NCBI RefSeq assembly: GCF_900112105.1 | Contig: NZ_FOKV01000010.1 | Span: 1 to 64,000 of the forward strand | Reading direction: 5' to 3' | Length of the DNA stretch: 64,000 nucleotides | DNA from: Zunongwangia mangrovi | GTDB lineage: Bacteria > Bacteroidota > Bacteroidia > Flavobacteriales > Flavobacteriaceae | In this document: piece by piece, positions 51,693-61,449 of the stretch | How the letters are laid out: each line of letters starts with the position of its first letter | Position numbering within the stretch: the stretch's first letter is position 1 | Position numbers and translations under genes: made by a program | The notes under the pieces: generated by a model | Told to the model about the DNA's origin: nothing | Databases searched by the model: none | What the model saw: the letters and a program-made list of their open reading frames with translations, nothing else

Positions 51693-52979
51693 TTATCCTC
51701 CAAAATCATCGAATCTTACATTCTCACGAGGTACTCCAAAATCTTCAGTCATTTTCTCTACCGCTTTGTTCATTAGTGGTGGTCCACAGAAATAGAACTC
51801 TATATCCTCTGGCTCATCATGATGACTTAAATAGTTATCAATTACAACCTGATGAATAAAGCCAACAAAACCATCTCCTTCACCATCAATACCGTCTTTT
51901 ACTTTCCAGTTATCCTCTTCTAAAGGTTCAGAAAGTGCAAGATAGAATTTAAAGTTAGGGAAATCTCTTTCTAATGCTCTAAAGTGCTCTGTATAGAAAA
52001 GCTCTCTTTTAGAACGGCCTCCATACCAATAAGTAACTTTTCTTCCTGTTTTTACAGTACGGAAAAGGTGGTACAAGTGAGAACGCATTGGCGCCATACC
52101 GGCTCCACCACCAACATAAAGCATCTCTGCGTCACTTTCGTTGATAAAGAACTCTCCATAAGGGCCAGAAATGGTTACTTTATCACCTTTCTTTCTAGAG
52201 AAGATGTAAGATGAAGCAATACCAGGATTCACATCCATCCAACCGTTCTTACCTCTATCCCATGGCGGCGTAGCAATACGTACGTTAAGCATGATTTCTC
52301 GTCCTTCTGCAGGATAAGAAGCCATAGAGTAAGCACGCTCTACAGTTTCATTATTTTTCATTACTAATGGCCATAGACCAAACTTATCCCACTCTGCCTG
52401 AAACTTATCTGGAGTTTCATGCTCTTCTGGGTGAGCTGTAATATCAATATCTTTATATGGTACTTCACATTTTGGAATTTCGATCTGAATATATCCTCCT
52501 GCTTTGTAATCCATATCTTCAGGAATTTCTACCACAAATTCCTTAATAAAAGAGGCTACGTTATAATTTCTAACAACGGTAGCTTCCCATTTTTTAATAC
52601 CAAATACTTCTTCAGGAATCTGAATTTTCATATCCTGCTTTACTTTCACCTGGCATCCAAGTCTCCAACCATCAGCGATTTCTTTACGCGTAAAATGTGG
52701 CTCTTCTGTAGGTAACAGTGATCCTCCACCTTCAGATACGATACACTTACACTGGATGCAGGTACCACCTCCACCACAAGCAGAAGGAAGGAAAAGTTTT
52801 TCTGAACCTAAAGTACCTAGCAGTGTTCCTCCAGAACTTACTTCAAGGTCTTTTTCTCCATTTACATTAATCTTAACCGGTCCCGAAGGGATTAACTTCG
52901 CTTTAGCTCCTAAAAGGATAGAAACCAAAAGAAGGATCAAAATTAAGAATACAACTATACTTGCAATTATAACTGTCAT
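51693..52979 (-). CDS. nqrF: Na+-NQR subunit F (NADH entry)
   Basis: The 428-residue protein has one N-terminal helix (about 3-24). A 2Fe-2S ferredoxin domain follows ([12 protein letters not shown] and the later Cys in RLGCQV), then an FAD/NADH reductase domain ([36 protein letters not shown]). It takes electrons from NADH and passes them into the pump. It is the last gene of nqrABCDEF. Confidence 0.97.
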   Translation of the reverse strand: MTVIIASIVVFLILILLLVSILLGAKAKLIPSGPVKINVNGEKDLEVSSGGTLLGTLGSEKLFLPSACGGGGTCIQCKCIVSEGGGSLLPTEEPHFTRKEIADGWRLGCQVKVKQDMKIQIPEEVFGIKKWEATVVRNYNVASFIKEFVVEIPEDMDYKAGGYIQIEIPKCEVPYKDIDITAHPEEHETPDKFQAEWDKFGLWPLVMKNNETVERAYSMASYPAEGREIMLNVRIATPPWDRGKNGWMDVNPGIASSYIFSRKKGDKVTISGPYGEFFINESDAEMLYVGGGAGMAPMRSHLYHLFRTVKTGRKVTYWYGGRSKRELFYTEHFRALERDFPNFKFYLALSEPLEEDNWKVKDGIDGEGDGFVGFIHQVVIDNYLSHHDEPEDIEFYFCGPPLMNKAVEKMTEDFGVPRENVRFDDFGG

Positions 52980-52995
52980 TGTTGTTGTTTTTCTT

Positions 52996-53610
52996 TTATA
53001 ATTTAATTCCCATAAAACTCATAAATCCTATCGCCATTAATCCTGTGATGATAAATGTAATCCCAAGACCTTTTAATGGTGCAGGTACGTTAGAGTAGGT
53101 AATTTTTTCTCTAATTGCTGCAATAGCGATGATGGCTAAAAACCATCCAATACCACTACCAAAACCGTAAGTTACTGCTTCGCCTATTCCTCCAAAGTTC
53201 TTTTGTTGCATAAATAAAGATCCTCCTAAGATCGCACAGTTTACCGCGATAAGTGGAAGGAAAATACCTAGAGCACCATAAAGAGCAGGAGCAAATTTTT
53301 CAACGATCATTTCTACAAGTTGTACCATAGAAGCGATTACCGCAATAAACATGATAAAACTTAAGAAACTAAGGTCTACATCAGCATATTCTGGACTCAA
53401 CCATTGAAGAGCACCAGGGCTTAATAAATATTGATCTAATAGAAAGTTGATTGGTACAGTTACGGTAAGTACAAATATTACTGCCGCACCAAGACCAACA
53501 GCGGTGTTCACTGTTTTTGACACTGCTAAATAGGAACACATTCCTAAGAAGTAGGCAAAAATCATATTTTCTATGAAAATACTTCTAACAAATAAATTTA
53601 AATATTCCAT
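52996..53610 (-). CDS. nqrE: Na+-NQR subunit E
   Basis: The 204-residue protein has six membrane helices with the conserved Cys of [14 protein letters not shown] and [14 protein letters not shown], the pair that holds an iron centre between NqrD and NqrE in known structures. It is the same length as in Vibrio. Confidence 0.96.
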   Translation of the reverse strand: MEYLNLFVRSIFIENMIFAYFLGMCSYLAVSKTVNTAVGLGAAVIFVLTVTVPINFLLDQYLLSPGALQWLSPEYADVDLSFLSFIMFIAVIASMVQLVEMIVEKFAPALYGALGIFLPLIAVNCAILGGSLFMQQKNFGGIGEAVTYGFGSGIGWFLAIIAIAAIREKITYSNVPAPLKGLGITFIITGLMAIGFMSFMGIKL

Positions 53611-53632
53611 AATAAGATAATTCGCTGTTGAT

Positions 53633-54391
53633 TTATTCTTCGATTAGTTTACGGTTTCTAGAACGTTGTACCCAAATAATGATTCCTACTATAATAAGAG
53701 CCATTGGCGATAGCAACATCAAACCGTTATTTTCATACCCTAAAGCATAAAGACCTGTAGAATCTGCTAAAGTTGGTGCTTTATGACCTAAAACTTCATA
53801 TCCAAATAACTTTCCAGATCCTAATAGTTCTCTAAAGAAAGCTACTACAATTAGGATAAAACCATAACCAGCACCGTTTCCTATACCATCTAGAAACGAT
53901 TTGTAAACGCCATTCCCTAATGCAAAGGCTTCTAGACGTCCCATTACGATACAGTTGGTAATAATAAGCCCTACGAAAACCGAGAGCTGCTTACTAACAT
54001 CATACGAATAAGCTTTAAGTATCTGATCCACCAATATTACAAGTGATGCAACAACTACAAGCTGTACAATAATTCTAATTCGGTTTGGAATCAAATTTCT
54101 AATTAAAGAAACAATCACGTTAGAAAAAGCAACTACTGCAATTACAGCAATAGACATTACTAATGCAGGTCTTAACTGTACAGTAATCGCTAATGCAGAA
54201 CAAATACCTAATACCTGTACGGTAATTGGGTTATTGTCGTCGAATGGATCTGATAATAATTTCCTGTTATTCTTAGACAGAAAATGTTCTTTCTCTTCTG
54301 AACTTGACAGGAACAGAATCATTTCATCTTTTTTCTTCTCAGCAGCTGCTTTAGCTGAATCTGTAGAAGTTTTTGTGTTATCTGTCTTCAT
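53633..54391 (-). CDS. nqrD: Na+-NQR subunit D with extended N-terminus
   Basis: The 252-residue protein has the NqrD membrane core with [23 protein letters not shown] and [16 protein letters not shown], whose cysteines pair with NqrE. The first 40 residues form a hydrophilic Lys/Ala/Ser-rich extension ahead of the usual start. An internal Met (residue 24) is a possible alternative start. Otherwise it is normal. Confidence 0.93.
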   Translation of the reverse strand: MKTDNTKTSTDSAKAAAEKKKDEMILFLSSSEEKEHFLSKNNRKLLSDPFDDNNPITVQVLGICSALAITVQLRPALVMSIAVIAVVAFSNVIVSLIRNLIPNRIRIIVQLVVVASLVILVDQILKAYSYDVSKQLSVFVGLIITNCIVMGRLEAFALGNGVYKSFLDGIGNGAGYGFILIVVAFFRELLGSGKLFGYEVLGHKAPTLADSTGLYALGYENNGLMLLSPMALIIVGIIIWVQRSRNRKLIEE

Positions 54392-54393
54392 AA

Positions 54394-55137
54394 TTACTTA
54401 GTTGCTACTTTTACGTCTGTTTGTTGCTTGAAATAAGGAAGATAATGCTTTAATCTTTCAGAAATCATATCAGACACACCGTTACCAGTAATCGTTGCAC
54501 CAGAAATGGCGTCTACCTGATTATCATCTTTATTAGCATCTCCCTTACTTCCTTTTACAACAGACACTCCTACAAGATTCCCGTTTTCGTCAAAGATTTT
54601 TTCATCTGCAAAACGTTCCTGAAACCATGCCTGTGTAATTTCGGCTCCTAGACCTGGTGTTTCACCTTTGTGATCAAATACAGCTCCTTTAACCGTATTT
54701 ACATCATCTTTTAAAGAAATATAACCCCAGATTGCATCCCAAAGTCCTTTTCCTCTAAGAGGAATAATGTAATATTTAGAACCTTCAATATCTGCAATAT
54801 ATAAAGGATAGATTTGCTCTTCTACCGGTCTACGTAATTCTTTGGTAAGATCTACCTCGAAAGCATCAACAGATTCATCAACAGATCCATCTTCTGTTAA
54901 AGAAACTGTTTCTGTAATATACTGATCGTACAATGCCTGTGCGCTATCTCTACTTGTTTCTATACCTACTGTAGCAAGAATATTCTGCATTTTTTCATTA
55001 CGAACATTCTCGTTTTGTAAAGGCTTTAGCGATGTCGCTGTAAAAGCAAGTACACTGGCTACAACTAACACCATAATAATAGCGAAAATAAAAGTATAGC
55101 CGTTTGTATTTGTTTTATTTACTGTTTTCTCTTCCAT
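54394..55137 (-). CDS. nqrC: Na+-NQR subunit C
   Basis: The 247-residue protein has one N-terminal helix (about 13-33) and a periplasmic FMN-binding domain. The flavinylation site is [10 protein letters not shown], whose Thr is the FMN acceptor added by ApbE. It is two bp from nqrD and nqrB on either side, a tightly packed operon. Confidence 0.97.
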   Translation of the reverse strand: MEEKTVNKTNTNGYTFIFAIIMVLVVASVLAFTATSLKPLQNENVRNEKMQNILATVGIETSRDSAQALYDQYITETVSLTEDGSVDESVDAFEVDLTKELRRPVEEQIYPLYIADIEGSKYYIIPLRGKGLWDAIWGYISLKDDVNTVKGAVFDHKGETPGLGAEITQAWFQERFADEKIFDENGNLVGVSVVKGSKGDANKDDNQVDAISGATITGNGVSDMISERLKHYLPYFKQQTDVKVATK

Positions 55138-55139
55138 AA

Positions 55140-56324
55140 CTAAGCTGTTTTCACTTCTTTAACTGTAGCTAATCTTTTCTTTCTCTTCTTCACATTACCC
55201 TGGACCACATAGTGATCGATTACCGGAGCAAAAACGTTCATCAATAAGATAGCTAACATAATTCCTTCTGGATAAGCAGGGTTAAAGATTCTAATCATAA
55301 TTGCAAAGAATCCAATTAGGAATCCATAGATCCACTTTCCTTTCATGGTTTGTGCGGCAGAAACAGGATCTGTTGCCATAAACACAACACCAAAAGCAAG
55401 ACCACCAATTACAAGGTGATTATACCAAGGGAAGTTTGTAAGATCGTTACCCTCTATTCCTAAAGATGGAAGAGAGTTAAAAATTAATGCCATTACTGCT
55501 GCTCCTGCAAATCCACTTACGATAATTCTCCAGCTACCTACTTTAGTAAGTATTAAAAGTAAAGCACCAGCAAGAATACATATAGTAGAGGTTTCTGAGA
55601 TCGATCCCGGAATTAAACCAGAGAACATATCCATAGTGTTATAAGGCACTTCTGTTCCTGATGCTAATTTACCAAGAATCGTTTCTCCTGATACTCCATC
55701 AATTTCAGAAGCATTATGAACCCAAACTGTGTTACCAGACATATAAGTTGGATATGCAAAGAATGCAAATGCACGTGCTGTTAAAGCCGGGTTAAGAATG
55801 TTCATTCCTGTACCTCCAAAAGCTTCTTTCCCTATAATAACAGAGAATACTACAGAAACACCAACCATCCAAAGCGGAATATCAATTGGCATTACCATAG
55901 GAATAAGTAAACCAGTTACCAGGTAACCTTCGTTTACTTCGTGACCTCTAAAAATTGCAAAAGCAAATTCAATTCCAAGACCAATAGCATAAGAAACTAC
56001 GATCATAGGAACGATCTTAATAGCTCCTTCTATAAAGGCATCCATAAAAGGAACACCATCTGCATATTCTGGTAATTGATGTAAGTACTGGTAACCACCA
56101 TTCCACATACCAAAGATCAAGGCTGGGATTAGTGCTAACACTACTGTAATCATTGTTCTTTTAAGATCTACACCATCACGAATGTGCGCACCAGTTTTAG
56201 TGGTGTGATTAGGTGTAAACAAAAAAGTATCAAGAGCATTGATGGCAGGAGCATACTTTTCAAGTTTTTTCCCTTTACCAAAAGGCTCTTTAAATTTATC
56301 TAATCGTTGTCTTATCCATTCCAT
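55140..56324 (-). CDS. nqrB: Na+-NQR subunit B
   Basis: The 394-residue protein has about ten membrane helices with GTGMNILNPALTARAF and VFMATDPVSAAQT. The expected ApbE site lies at residues 209-215 and reads DGVSGET, so the acceptor Thr215 is kept but the usual Ala (SGAT) is Glu. Riboflavin and FMN bind in this subunit and it carries the sodium path. Confidence 0.96.
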   Translation of the reverse strand: MEWIRQRLDKFKEPFGKGKKLEKYAPAINALDTFLFTPNHTTKTGAHIRDGVDLKRTMITVVLALIPALIFGMWNGGYQYLHQLPEYADGVPFMDAFIEGAIKIVPMIVVSYAIGLGIEFAFAIFRGHEVNEGYLVTGLLIPMVMPIDIPLWMVGVSVVFSVIIGKEAFGGTGMNILNPALTARAFAFFAYPTYMSGNTVWVHNASEIDGVSGETILGKLASGTEVPYNTMDMFSGLIPGSISETSTICILAGALLLILTKVGSWRIIVSGFAGAAVMALIFNSLPSLGIEGNDLTNFPWYNHLVIGGLAFGVVFMATDPVSAAQTMKGKWIYGFLIGFFAIMIRIFNPAYPEGIMLAILLMNVFAPVIDHYVVQGNVKKRKKRLATVKEVKTA

Positions 56325-56335
56325 AATTAAACTTT

Positions 56336-57682
56336 TTATCCTACCTCAGTAATCATTAGATCTAAACCAAGACGTATGATTTCCTGAGCTTCTAGTTTAG
56401 AAGTGTTTACATAATCTATCAATGCAAAATCCTCAGGAGCTACTTCGTAGATCCCTAAATTCTCCATCTTCTCGAGATCCCCGGCCATGCATGCTTTTAG
56501 TAACTGCATTGGATAGATATCCATTGGAAAAACTTCTTCCATTTCTCCTGTTACCACTAAAGCACGTTCTTCACCATGAAGGTTCGTAGTTGGCTCGTAT
56601 TTTCTCTTCGGAAACAACCAGGATAGTGATGTTTTCGAATTAGAGTGGATATTATTATACGTAAAAGGCAACCATCCAAACATTCTGTAATTGTTACCTT
56701 CAGGAATTAAGGTTAATGTATTATGATAAAACCCTAAATAGTGATTATTAGAAATCTGATCTCCTGTTAGCACATCACCAGAAATGATACGAACGTCATC
56801 TGGGATTTGATTACCAATAAGATCTGCAGAATTCGCTCCAATAATTACATCATAATATTTTCTTTCCTGAGCTTCGCTACCTGCAACTGCTACTATTTTC
56901 TTTGGCTGAAAATAACCAGTTAAAAATAAATCACCAATCACAGGAACATGATCTGCACCTACAACCCAAACGCGCTCACCTGCATTTACAGGATCGATCT
57001 CATGGATTTGAACACCTACGTTACCGGCAGGATGTGGCCCACTAACTTTATGCAACTCTACACCTTCGATATCCTTAAGAACAGGATAAGAAGAATCATC
57101 TACAGAAAGATGAATTTTCCCTGGTGTAAGTTTTTGTAAAGCATAGATCCCTTCCTGGAAAGATTTTACTTTGTCTTTAAGTACAAAGCCCAAATCTGCA
57201 GCTAAAGGTGCTGTAGTTACGGCAGAGATAAAAATTGCCTTTGGTGTATCTTTTGGATCTGCAACAATGTCGTAAGGACGTTGCATGATAAAAGCACCGC
57301 AACCACTTGCAAGGATCTTTTCTTTAACAGCTTCAGCCGGAGCGGTCGCTGCATTAAGTTTTCCAAAATCTTTGTAAGAATCTGTAGCATCGGCTTCGAT
57401 AATCACCTCAACTATTCGGCGCTTTTCAGCTCTTTTAATTTCTTTCAGGGTTCCGCTAACCGGTGAAGTAAATCTTACCTCTTCTGTATACTTAGAAAAG
57501 AAAATTTCGTCTCCTGCTAATACTTTGGCTCCTTCTTTAAGAACCATTTTAGGAACAACTGAGTGAAAATCTGGAGGTTTAATCGCATAGGTCTTGGACC
57601 TTGGGGCCTCAACTATTTGTTTTTCCGCCTCCCCTTTTAATCGTAGAGTAAGTCCTCTTTTAATTCGAATGTCTTTTGACAT
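56336..57682 (-). CDS. nqrA: Na+-NQR subunit A
   Basis: The 448-residue peripheral subunit starts MSKDIRIKRGLTLRLKGEAE and shows VVPKMVLKEGAKVLAGDEIF, IFISAVTTAPLAAD and GDLFLTGYFQPKKIVAVAGSE. It docks quinone and the other subunits on the cytoplasmic side. It is the first gene of the operon, with a good promoter 41 bp upstream. Confidence 0.97.
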   Translation of the reverse strand: MSKDIRIKRGLTLRLKGEAEKQIVEAPRSKTYAIKPPDFHSVVPKMVLKEGAKVLAGDEIFFSKYTEEVRFTSPVSGTLKEIKRAEKRRIVEVIIEADATDSYKDFGKLNAATAPAEAVKEKILASGCGAFIMQRPYDIVADPKDTPKAIFISAVTTAPLAADLGFVLKDKVKSFQEGIYALQKLTPGKIHLSVDDSSYPVLKDIEGVELHKVSGPHPAGNVGVQIHEIDPVNAGERVWVVGADHVPVIGDLFLTGYFQPKKIVAVAGSEAQERKYYDVIIGANSADLIGNQIPDDVRIISGDVLTGDQISNNHYLGFYHNTLTLIPEGNNYRMFGWLPFTYNNIHSNSKTSLSWLFPKRKYEPTTNLHGEERALVVTGEMEEVFPMDIYPMQLLKACMAGDLEKMENLGIYEVAPEDFALIDYVNTSKLEAQEIIRLGLDLMITEVG

Positions 57683-57722
57683 AGGATGGAGTGTATGTTA
57701 TAAAGTTTATTTTAAAGTCGTG

Positions 57723-57754
57723 CAAATTTATATTTTTCACGAGATTTTTCCCAA
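57723..57754 (-). promoter_or_regulatory. Promoter of the nqr operon
   Basis: On the minus strand TTG (57752-57754) and TAAATTTG (57723-57730) lie 21 bp apart, matching the TTG-N19..21-TAnnTTTG pattern. nqrA begins 41 bp later. Confidence 0.7.
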
Positions 57755-57847
57755 CAAACTAAGGTTTTTTCGGCTTAGTCAATTGTTAAAATAAGAAGCA
57801 TTAAAAACAGGTACATTAATTGTACCTACATTTACCCATATTTTTTA

Positions 57848-59104
57848 ATGATGAATAAATTAATTTTTCTGATAGCATGTTTATTCTTTACAGGCCTTGC
57901 CATTGGGCAGATAGCTGAAGAAAAAACACCTCCAAATTATATAAGAACGATACAATTATTTGGTGAAAATTCGCTAAATAACGGCAACCCAGCGATACCA
58001 ATAAACGGAATGTTAAATTTAACATTTGATGATATTATTGGGGACGAAGCAGATTATTATTACGAAATACAACACTACGATTACAATTGGCAGCCCAGCC
58101 AGCTTTCTAAAAATGAATATTTAGAAGGCTTAGACGACATACGTATTATGAATTATCAAAATTCATACAATACACTTCAGCCCTTTTCACATTACGAATT
58201 AAGTATTCCAAACCAATACACAAAAGCACTTAAAGTTTCAGGTAACTACATGATCAAGGTTTTCAATGAAAATGAAGAATTAGTTTTCTCTAGAAAATTT
58301 ATGATCTACGAATCTAAAACAAATGTTTCAGTAGCTATAAAAAGAGCCAGAGACCTGAATTTCATAGACACAAAACAGGTCGTGAATTTTACAGTAGAAT
58401 CGCCAAATATTCTTTTAAGAAATCCAGATCAAACGGTAAAACCTCTCATTCTTCAGAATAAAAACCTAAAAACTGCAATTAAAAATATCAAACCTCAATA
58501 TACCGTTGGGAACGAATTAATTTATCGCTACGATATACCTACTTCGTTTTGGGGTGGCAACGAATATTTACAATTCGACACTAAAGACCTTAGGGCTACA
58601 ACAGCAGATATTGCAAGAATTGATGTAGACCAACTTTATCATCATTATTTAAATCGAGATATTGCGAGAGCCACTACCCCATACACTTATAATCCAGATA
58701 TTAATGGTGGATTTGTAATTCGGCAACTTGGTGCTGAAAATGTAGATACCGAAGCTGAATATACCTGGATTCACTTCAACCTAAAAAATTATGAACCTTT
58801 AAGCGGAGGAAAGTTACATATTTACGGAAATTTTAATAATTTCACTATTGATAATAGTACAGCACTTCATTACAACGAGGAAACCGGATATTACGAAAAT
58901 GCCAGACTTTTTAAGCAGGGATACTATAATTACAAATACATTCTTGTAAATAAGGATGGAAGCATAGATGATGGCTTTATTAGCGGTAATTATGATGAAA
59001 CCGAAAATGAATATCATGTGCTTATCTATTATCGCGAGATTGGAGGAAGGTACGACAGGATCATAGGAATAGGAATGGCAAATTCCGAGAATATTAGCAA
59101 CTAA
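57848..59104 (+). CDS. Type IX secretion system plug protein (DUF5103)
   Basis: The 418-residue exported protein (signal ending GQIAE) has the family pattern IRTIQLFGENSLNNGNPAIPI, YYYEIQHYDYNWQPSQLSKNEYLEGLDDIRI with a long run of beta segments, and AEYTWIHFNLKNYEPL. Plug members cover the SprA translocon when it is empty. It diverges from the nqr operon and is followed by a DUF3667 gene after 17 bp. Confidence 0.88.
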   Translation: MMNKLIFLIACLFFTGLAIGQIAEEKTPPNYIRTIQLFGENSLNNGNPAIPINGMLNLTFDDIIGDEADYYYEIQHYDYNWQPSQLSKNEYLEGLDDIRIMNYQNSYNTLQPFSHYELSIPNQYTKALKVSGNYMIKVFNENEELVFSRKFMIYESKTNVSVAIKRARDLNFIDTKQVVNFTVESPNILLRNPDQTVKPLILQNKNLKTAIKNIKPQYTVGNELIYRYDIPTSFWGGNEYLQFDTKDLRATTADIARIDVDQLYHHYLNRDIARATTPYTYNPDINGGFVIRQLGAENVDTEAEYTWIHFNLKNYEPLSGGKLHIYGNFNNFTIDNSTALHYNEETGYYENARLFKQGYYNYKYILVNKDGSIDDGFISGNYDETENEYHVLIYYREIGGRYDRIIGIGMANSENISN

Positions 59105-59121
59105 CCAACCAAAATAATTAC

Positions 59122-60195
59122 ATGAAATCTAAGCGTGCTTTAGTGAAGTATCGCGGTGAAGAATGCCTTAACTGCGGAAGAAGTTTAGAAGAAGAACATA
59201 AATTTTGTCCAAGTTGCGGACAACTGAATTCGACCAAAAAACTTGCGCTAGGCGATTTCTTTTCTGAATTCTTTTCTGGTCTTTTTGCCTACGACTCCAG
59301 GTTTATAAGAACGATGAGAGTTCTCTTATTTAAACCTGGGAAAATCTCTAAAGATTATATCCACGGAAAAAGGATGCGCTATGTAAATCCTTATCGTTTC
59401 TTCCTAACCACAGCTATTGTTTTCTTTTTAATTTACGGCTACGATACTACCTTCGACGGTCTTAATCTTGATAAAGATCCAGAAGATATTACTACAGAAT
59501 TAGAGAAACTAAGCGAAAAAAATAACGCAGATATCGAATTTGAAGGTAACCCGTTCGTACAATTAGATTCAATTATTAAGTCTAGCAAAAAGAAAAGCTA
59601 CAAAGATTATTTGGTAACGCAACAGCAAATAGATACTATGTCTATAAATGATGCGTTTAGTGCAAAAATCAAGTTATTTGACCATTATTTAAAGGAAACT
59701 CAAATTTCAAATTCAGAGCAGGCGCTAACCGAATTAAAATTAGATAACACTGCTTACAATCGCTGGTTATTTAAAAAGGTAAAGGATTTTAATGTAGTAC
59801 GAGAAAATCCTCAATTCTTTTTAAACTACTTAATAAGTAAGCTTCCCTTCATCATATTTATCTTTTTACCAATATTCACGCTGTTTTTAAGCTTGCTTTA
59901 TATTCGATCAAAATATAATTATATGGAGCATCTCACATTTGCCTTCCACACGCAAAGTATGTGTTTTATCTTATACGGGGTTGCTCTATTAATAGACATG
60001 ATCACTAAAAACAGTTACGCAGTAAATATTGCTAACATCATTTTTATAGGCTACCTATACCAGGGACTGCGGAAATTTTACGAGCAGGGAAAATTCAAAA
60101 CCATTGTTAAATTTGTGATTCTCAACATAATATTTTTTACCTTAGCCCTAATTGTTGGACTAATATCTATATTTGGTTCGTTCGCAATTTTTTAA
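59122..60195 (+). CDS. DUF3667 membrane protein
   Basis: The 357-residue protein has an N-terminal zinc ribbon (CLNCGRSL..CPSCGQ), the family segment FFSEFFSGLFAYDSRFIRT followed by LFKPGKISKDYIHGKRMRYVNPYRFF, and about five membrane helices. The same family is represented by the pseudogene at 33389. Function is unknown. It overlaps nothing; apaG starts 7 bp after its stop. Confidence 0.88.
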   Translation: MKSKRALVKYRGEECLNCGRSLEEEHKFCPSCGQLNSTKKLALGDFFSEFFSGLFAYDSRFIRTMRVLLFKPGKISKDYIHGKRMRYVNPYRFFLTTAIVFFLIYGYDTTFDGLNLDKDPEDITTELEKLSEKNNADIEFEGNPFVQLDSIIKSSKKKSYKDYLVTQQQIDTMSINDAFSAKIKLFDHYLKETQISNSEQALTELKLDNTAYNRWLFKKVKDFNVVRENPQFFLNYLISKLPFIIFIFLPIFTLFLSLLYIRSKYNYMEHLTFAFHTQSMCFILYGVALLIDMITKNSYAVNIANIIFIGYLYQGLRKFYEQGKFKTIVKFVILNIIFFTLALIVGLISIFGSFAIF

Positions 60196-60202
60196 GATCA
60201 CT

Positions 60203-60589
60203 ATGGTTGAACAAATTACTAAAGGCATAAAAATTTCTGTACAGACGTTTTTCGATGGCATTCTTTACGATCGCTATCAGGTAAAATATGCCTTTGGCTA
60301 TAAGATCACGATCGAAAACCAGAGTAATGATTCCGTTCAGCTAAAATCGAGATTCTGGAAAATTAAAGATGCTTTAAATAAGACCGAAACCGTAGAAGGC
60401 GAAGGTGTTATTGGTAAAAAACCGGTTATCAAACCCGGTGAAAAGCATACTTATCAAAGTGGTTGTCTTTTAAACACTCCTTTTGGTGCGATGAGCGGTT
60501 ATTATAATATGATAAATTTTACTTCTACTCGTAAGTTTAGAGTGAAGATCCCATCTTTTAAATTGAGTGCACCATTTGCTCTAAACTAG
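60203..60589 (+). CDS. apaG: ApaG-domain protein
   Basis: The 128-residue beta-sandwich protein shows YAFGYKITIENQSNDSVQLKSRFW and the glycine-rich VEGEGVIGKKPVIKPGEKHTYQSG end, hallmarks of ApaG. ApaG is linked to Co2+/Mg2+ balance and Ap4A level in enterobacteria. I chose ATG at 60203 after the DUF3667 stop. Its end overlaps the convergent NRDE gene by 9 bp. Confidence 0.92.
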   Translation: MVEQITKGIKISVQTFFDGILYDRYQVKYAFGYKITIENQSNDSVQLKSRFWKIKDALNKTETVEGEGVIGKKPVIKPGEKHTYQSGCLLNTPFGAMSGYYNMINFTSTRKFRVKIPSFKLSAPFALN

Positions 60590-61312
60590 GTCTTCAAGAT
60601 CTATAGTGGTTATTTTTCCTGTAGACAACTCTTCATATTTAAATTGCTTCCGTTTTTCGCTAATTTCGATCTGTGAGATACTCTGAGTTTTTAAAAAACC
60701 GCGATCCACAATAAGATCGATCTCTGAATCACCAATGCCTGCTTTATGATGAAAATCCCAGATCGCTTCCGCAGTAATTTCAGAAGTAGTCTCAGTTGCA
60801 TTTCTAAAATCATTAAACCAATTCACTCGCTGTTCTTTCATTGCTGAATTATACAATGGTGAAGAAGACCAAATTCGAGGTTTTAAAGGTATATTTTTAA
60901 CATGCAAGCGTTTTGCATCCCAAACAATTTCAATAATTATTAGATCTGAAGACCAGTCAACACAAAGCATTGTAAAAGGCTCGATACCTTCAAAATCATA
61001 GTTTTCAGCATACATTTTCACATCTTCCGCAGCTAAAAATTCTTTCACCACCACTCCCCTGCTTTTTCGGTAAGGCGGATTGCGTTTATGCGCTTTAAAT
61101 TCTCCGTTCATAATCCCTACTAAACGTTTGTGTTCGCTTACACCCAGCCAGGTACCTCCGGCAACCGCATCTTTTGGGAATAACATTTCACATCCATTAA
61201 CATTATCCTTTTTGGGTGGATAAGTTTGTCGTTCTATCGCCTCGTCGCGGTTAAAGCTTAATACAAAGGATTTTAAATGCTTTTCCCGCGGAAAAATACT
61301 TACTGTACACAT
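60581..61312 (-). CDS. NRDE/TANGO2-family protein
   Basis: The 243-residue protein starts MCTVSIF and carries the name-giving FNRDEAIERQ, then GGTWLGVSEHKRLVGIMN. The family also occurs in eukaryotes (TANGO2), where it is tied to heme or lipid handling. The bacterial function is not settled. It lies convergent to apaG. Confidence 0.9.
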   Translation of the reverse strand: MCTVSIFPREKHLKSFVLSFNRDEAIERQTYPPKKDNVNGCEMLFPKDAVAGGTWLGVSEHKRLVGIMNGEFKAHKRNPPYRKSRGVVVKEFLAAEDVKMYAENYDFEGIEPFTMLCVDWSSDLIIIEIVWDAKRLHVKNIPLKPRIWSSSPLYNSAMKEQRVNWFNDFRNATETTSEITAEAIWDFHHKAGIGDSEIDLIVDRGFLKTQSISQIEISEKRKQFKYEELSTGKITTIDLEDLV

Positions 61313-61449
61313 AATTTTTTCTTAAACAGAAAGCTGAATTTACGAAAAAAGTTAAGCTTACTTAAAACCGCTATCTTATTGATTTAAATCCTTATTATTT
61401 TTTTACCTTTAGATTGATTTAAAAACCTATAAAAACTAGATACAATAAC

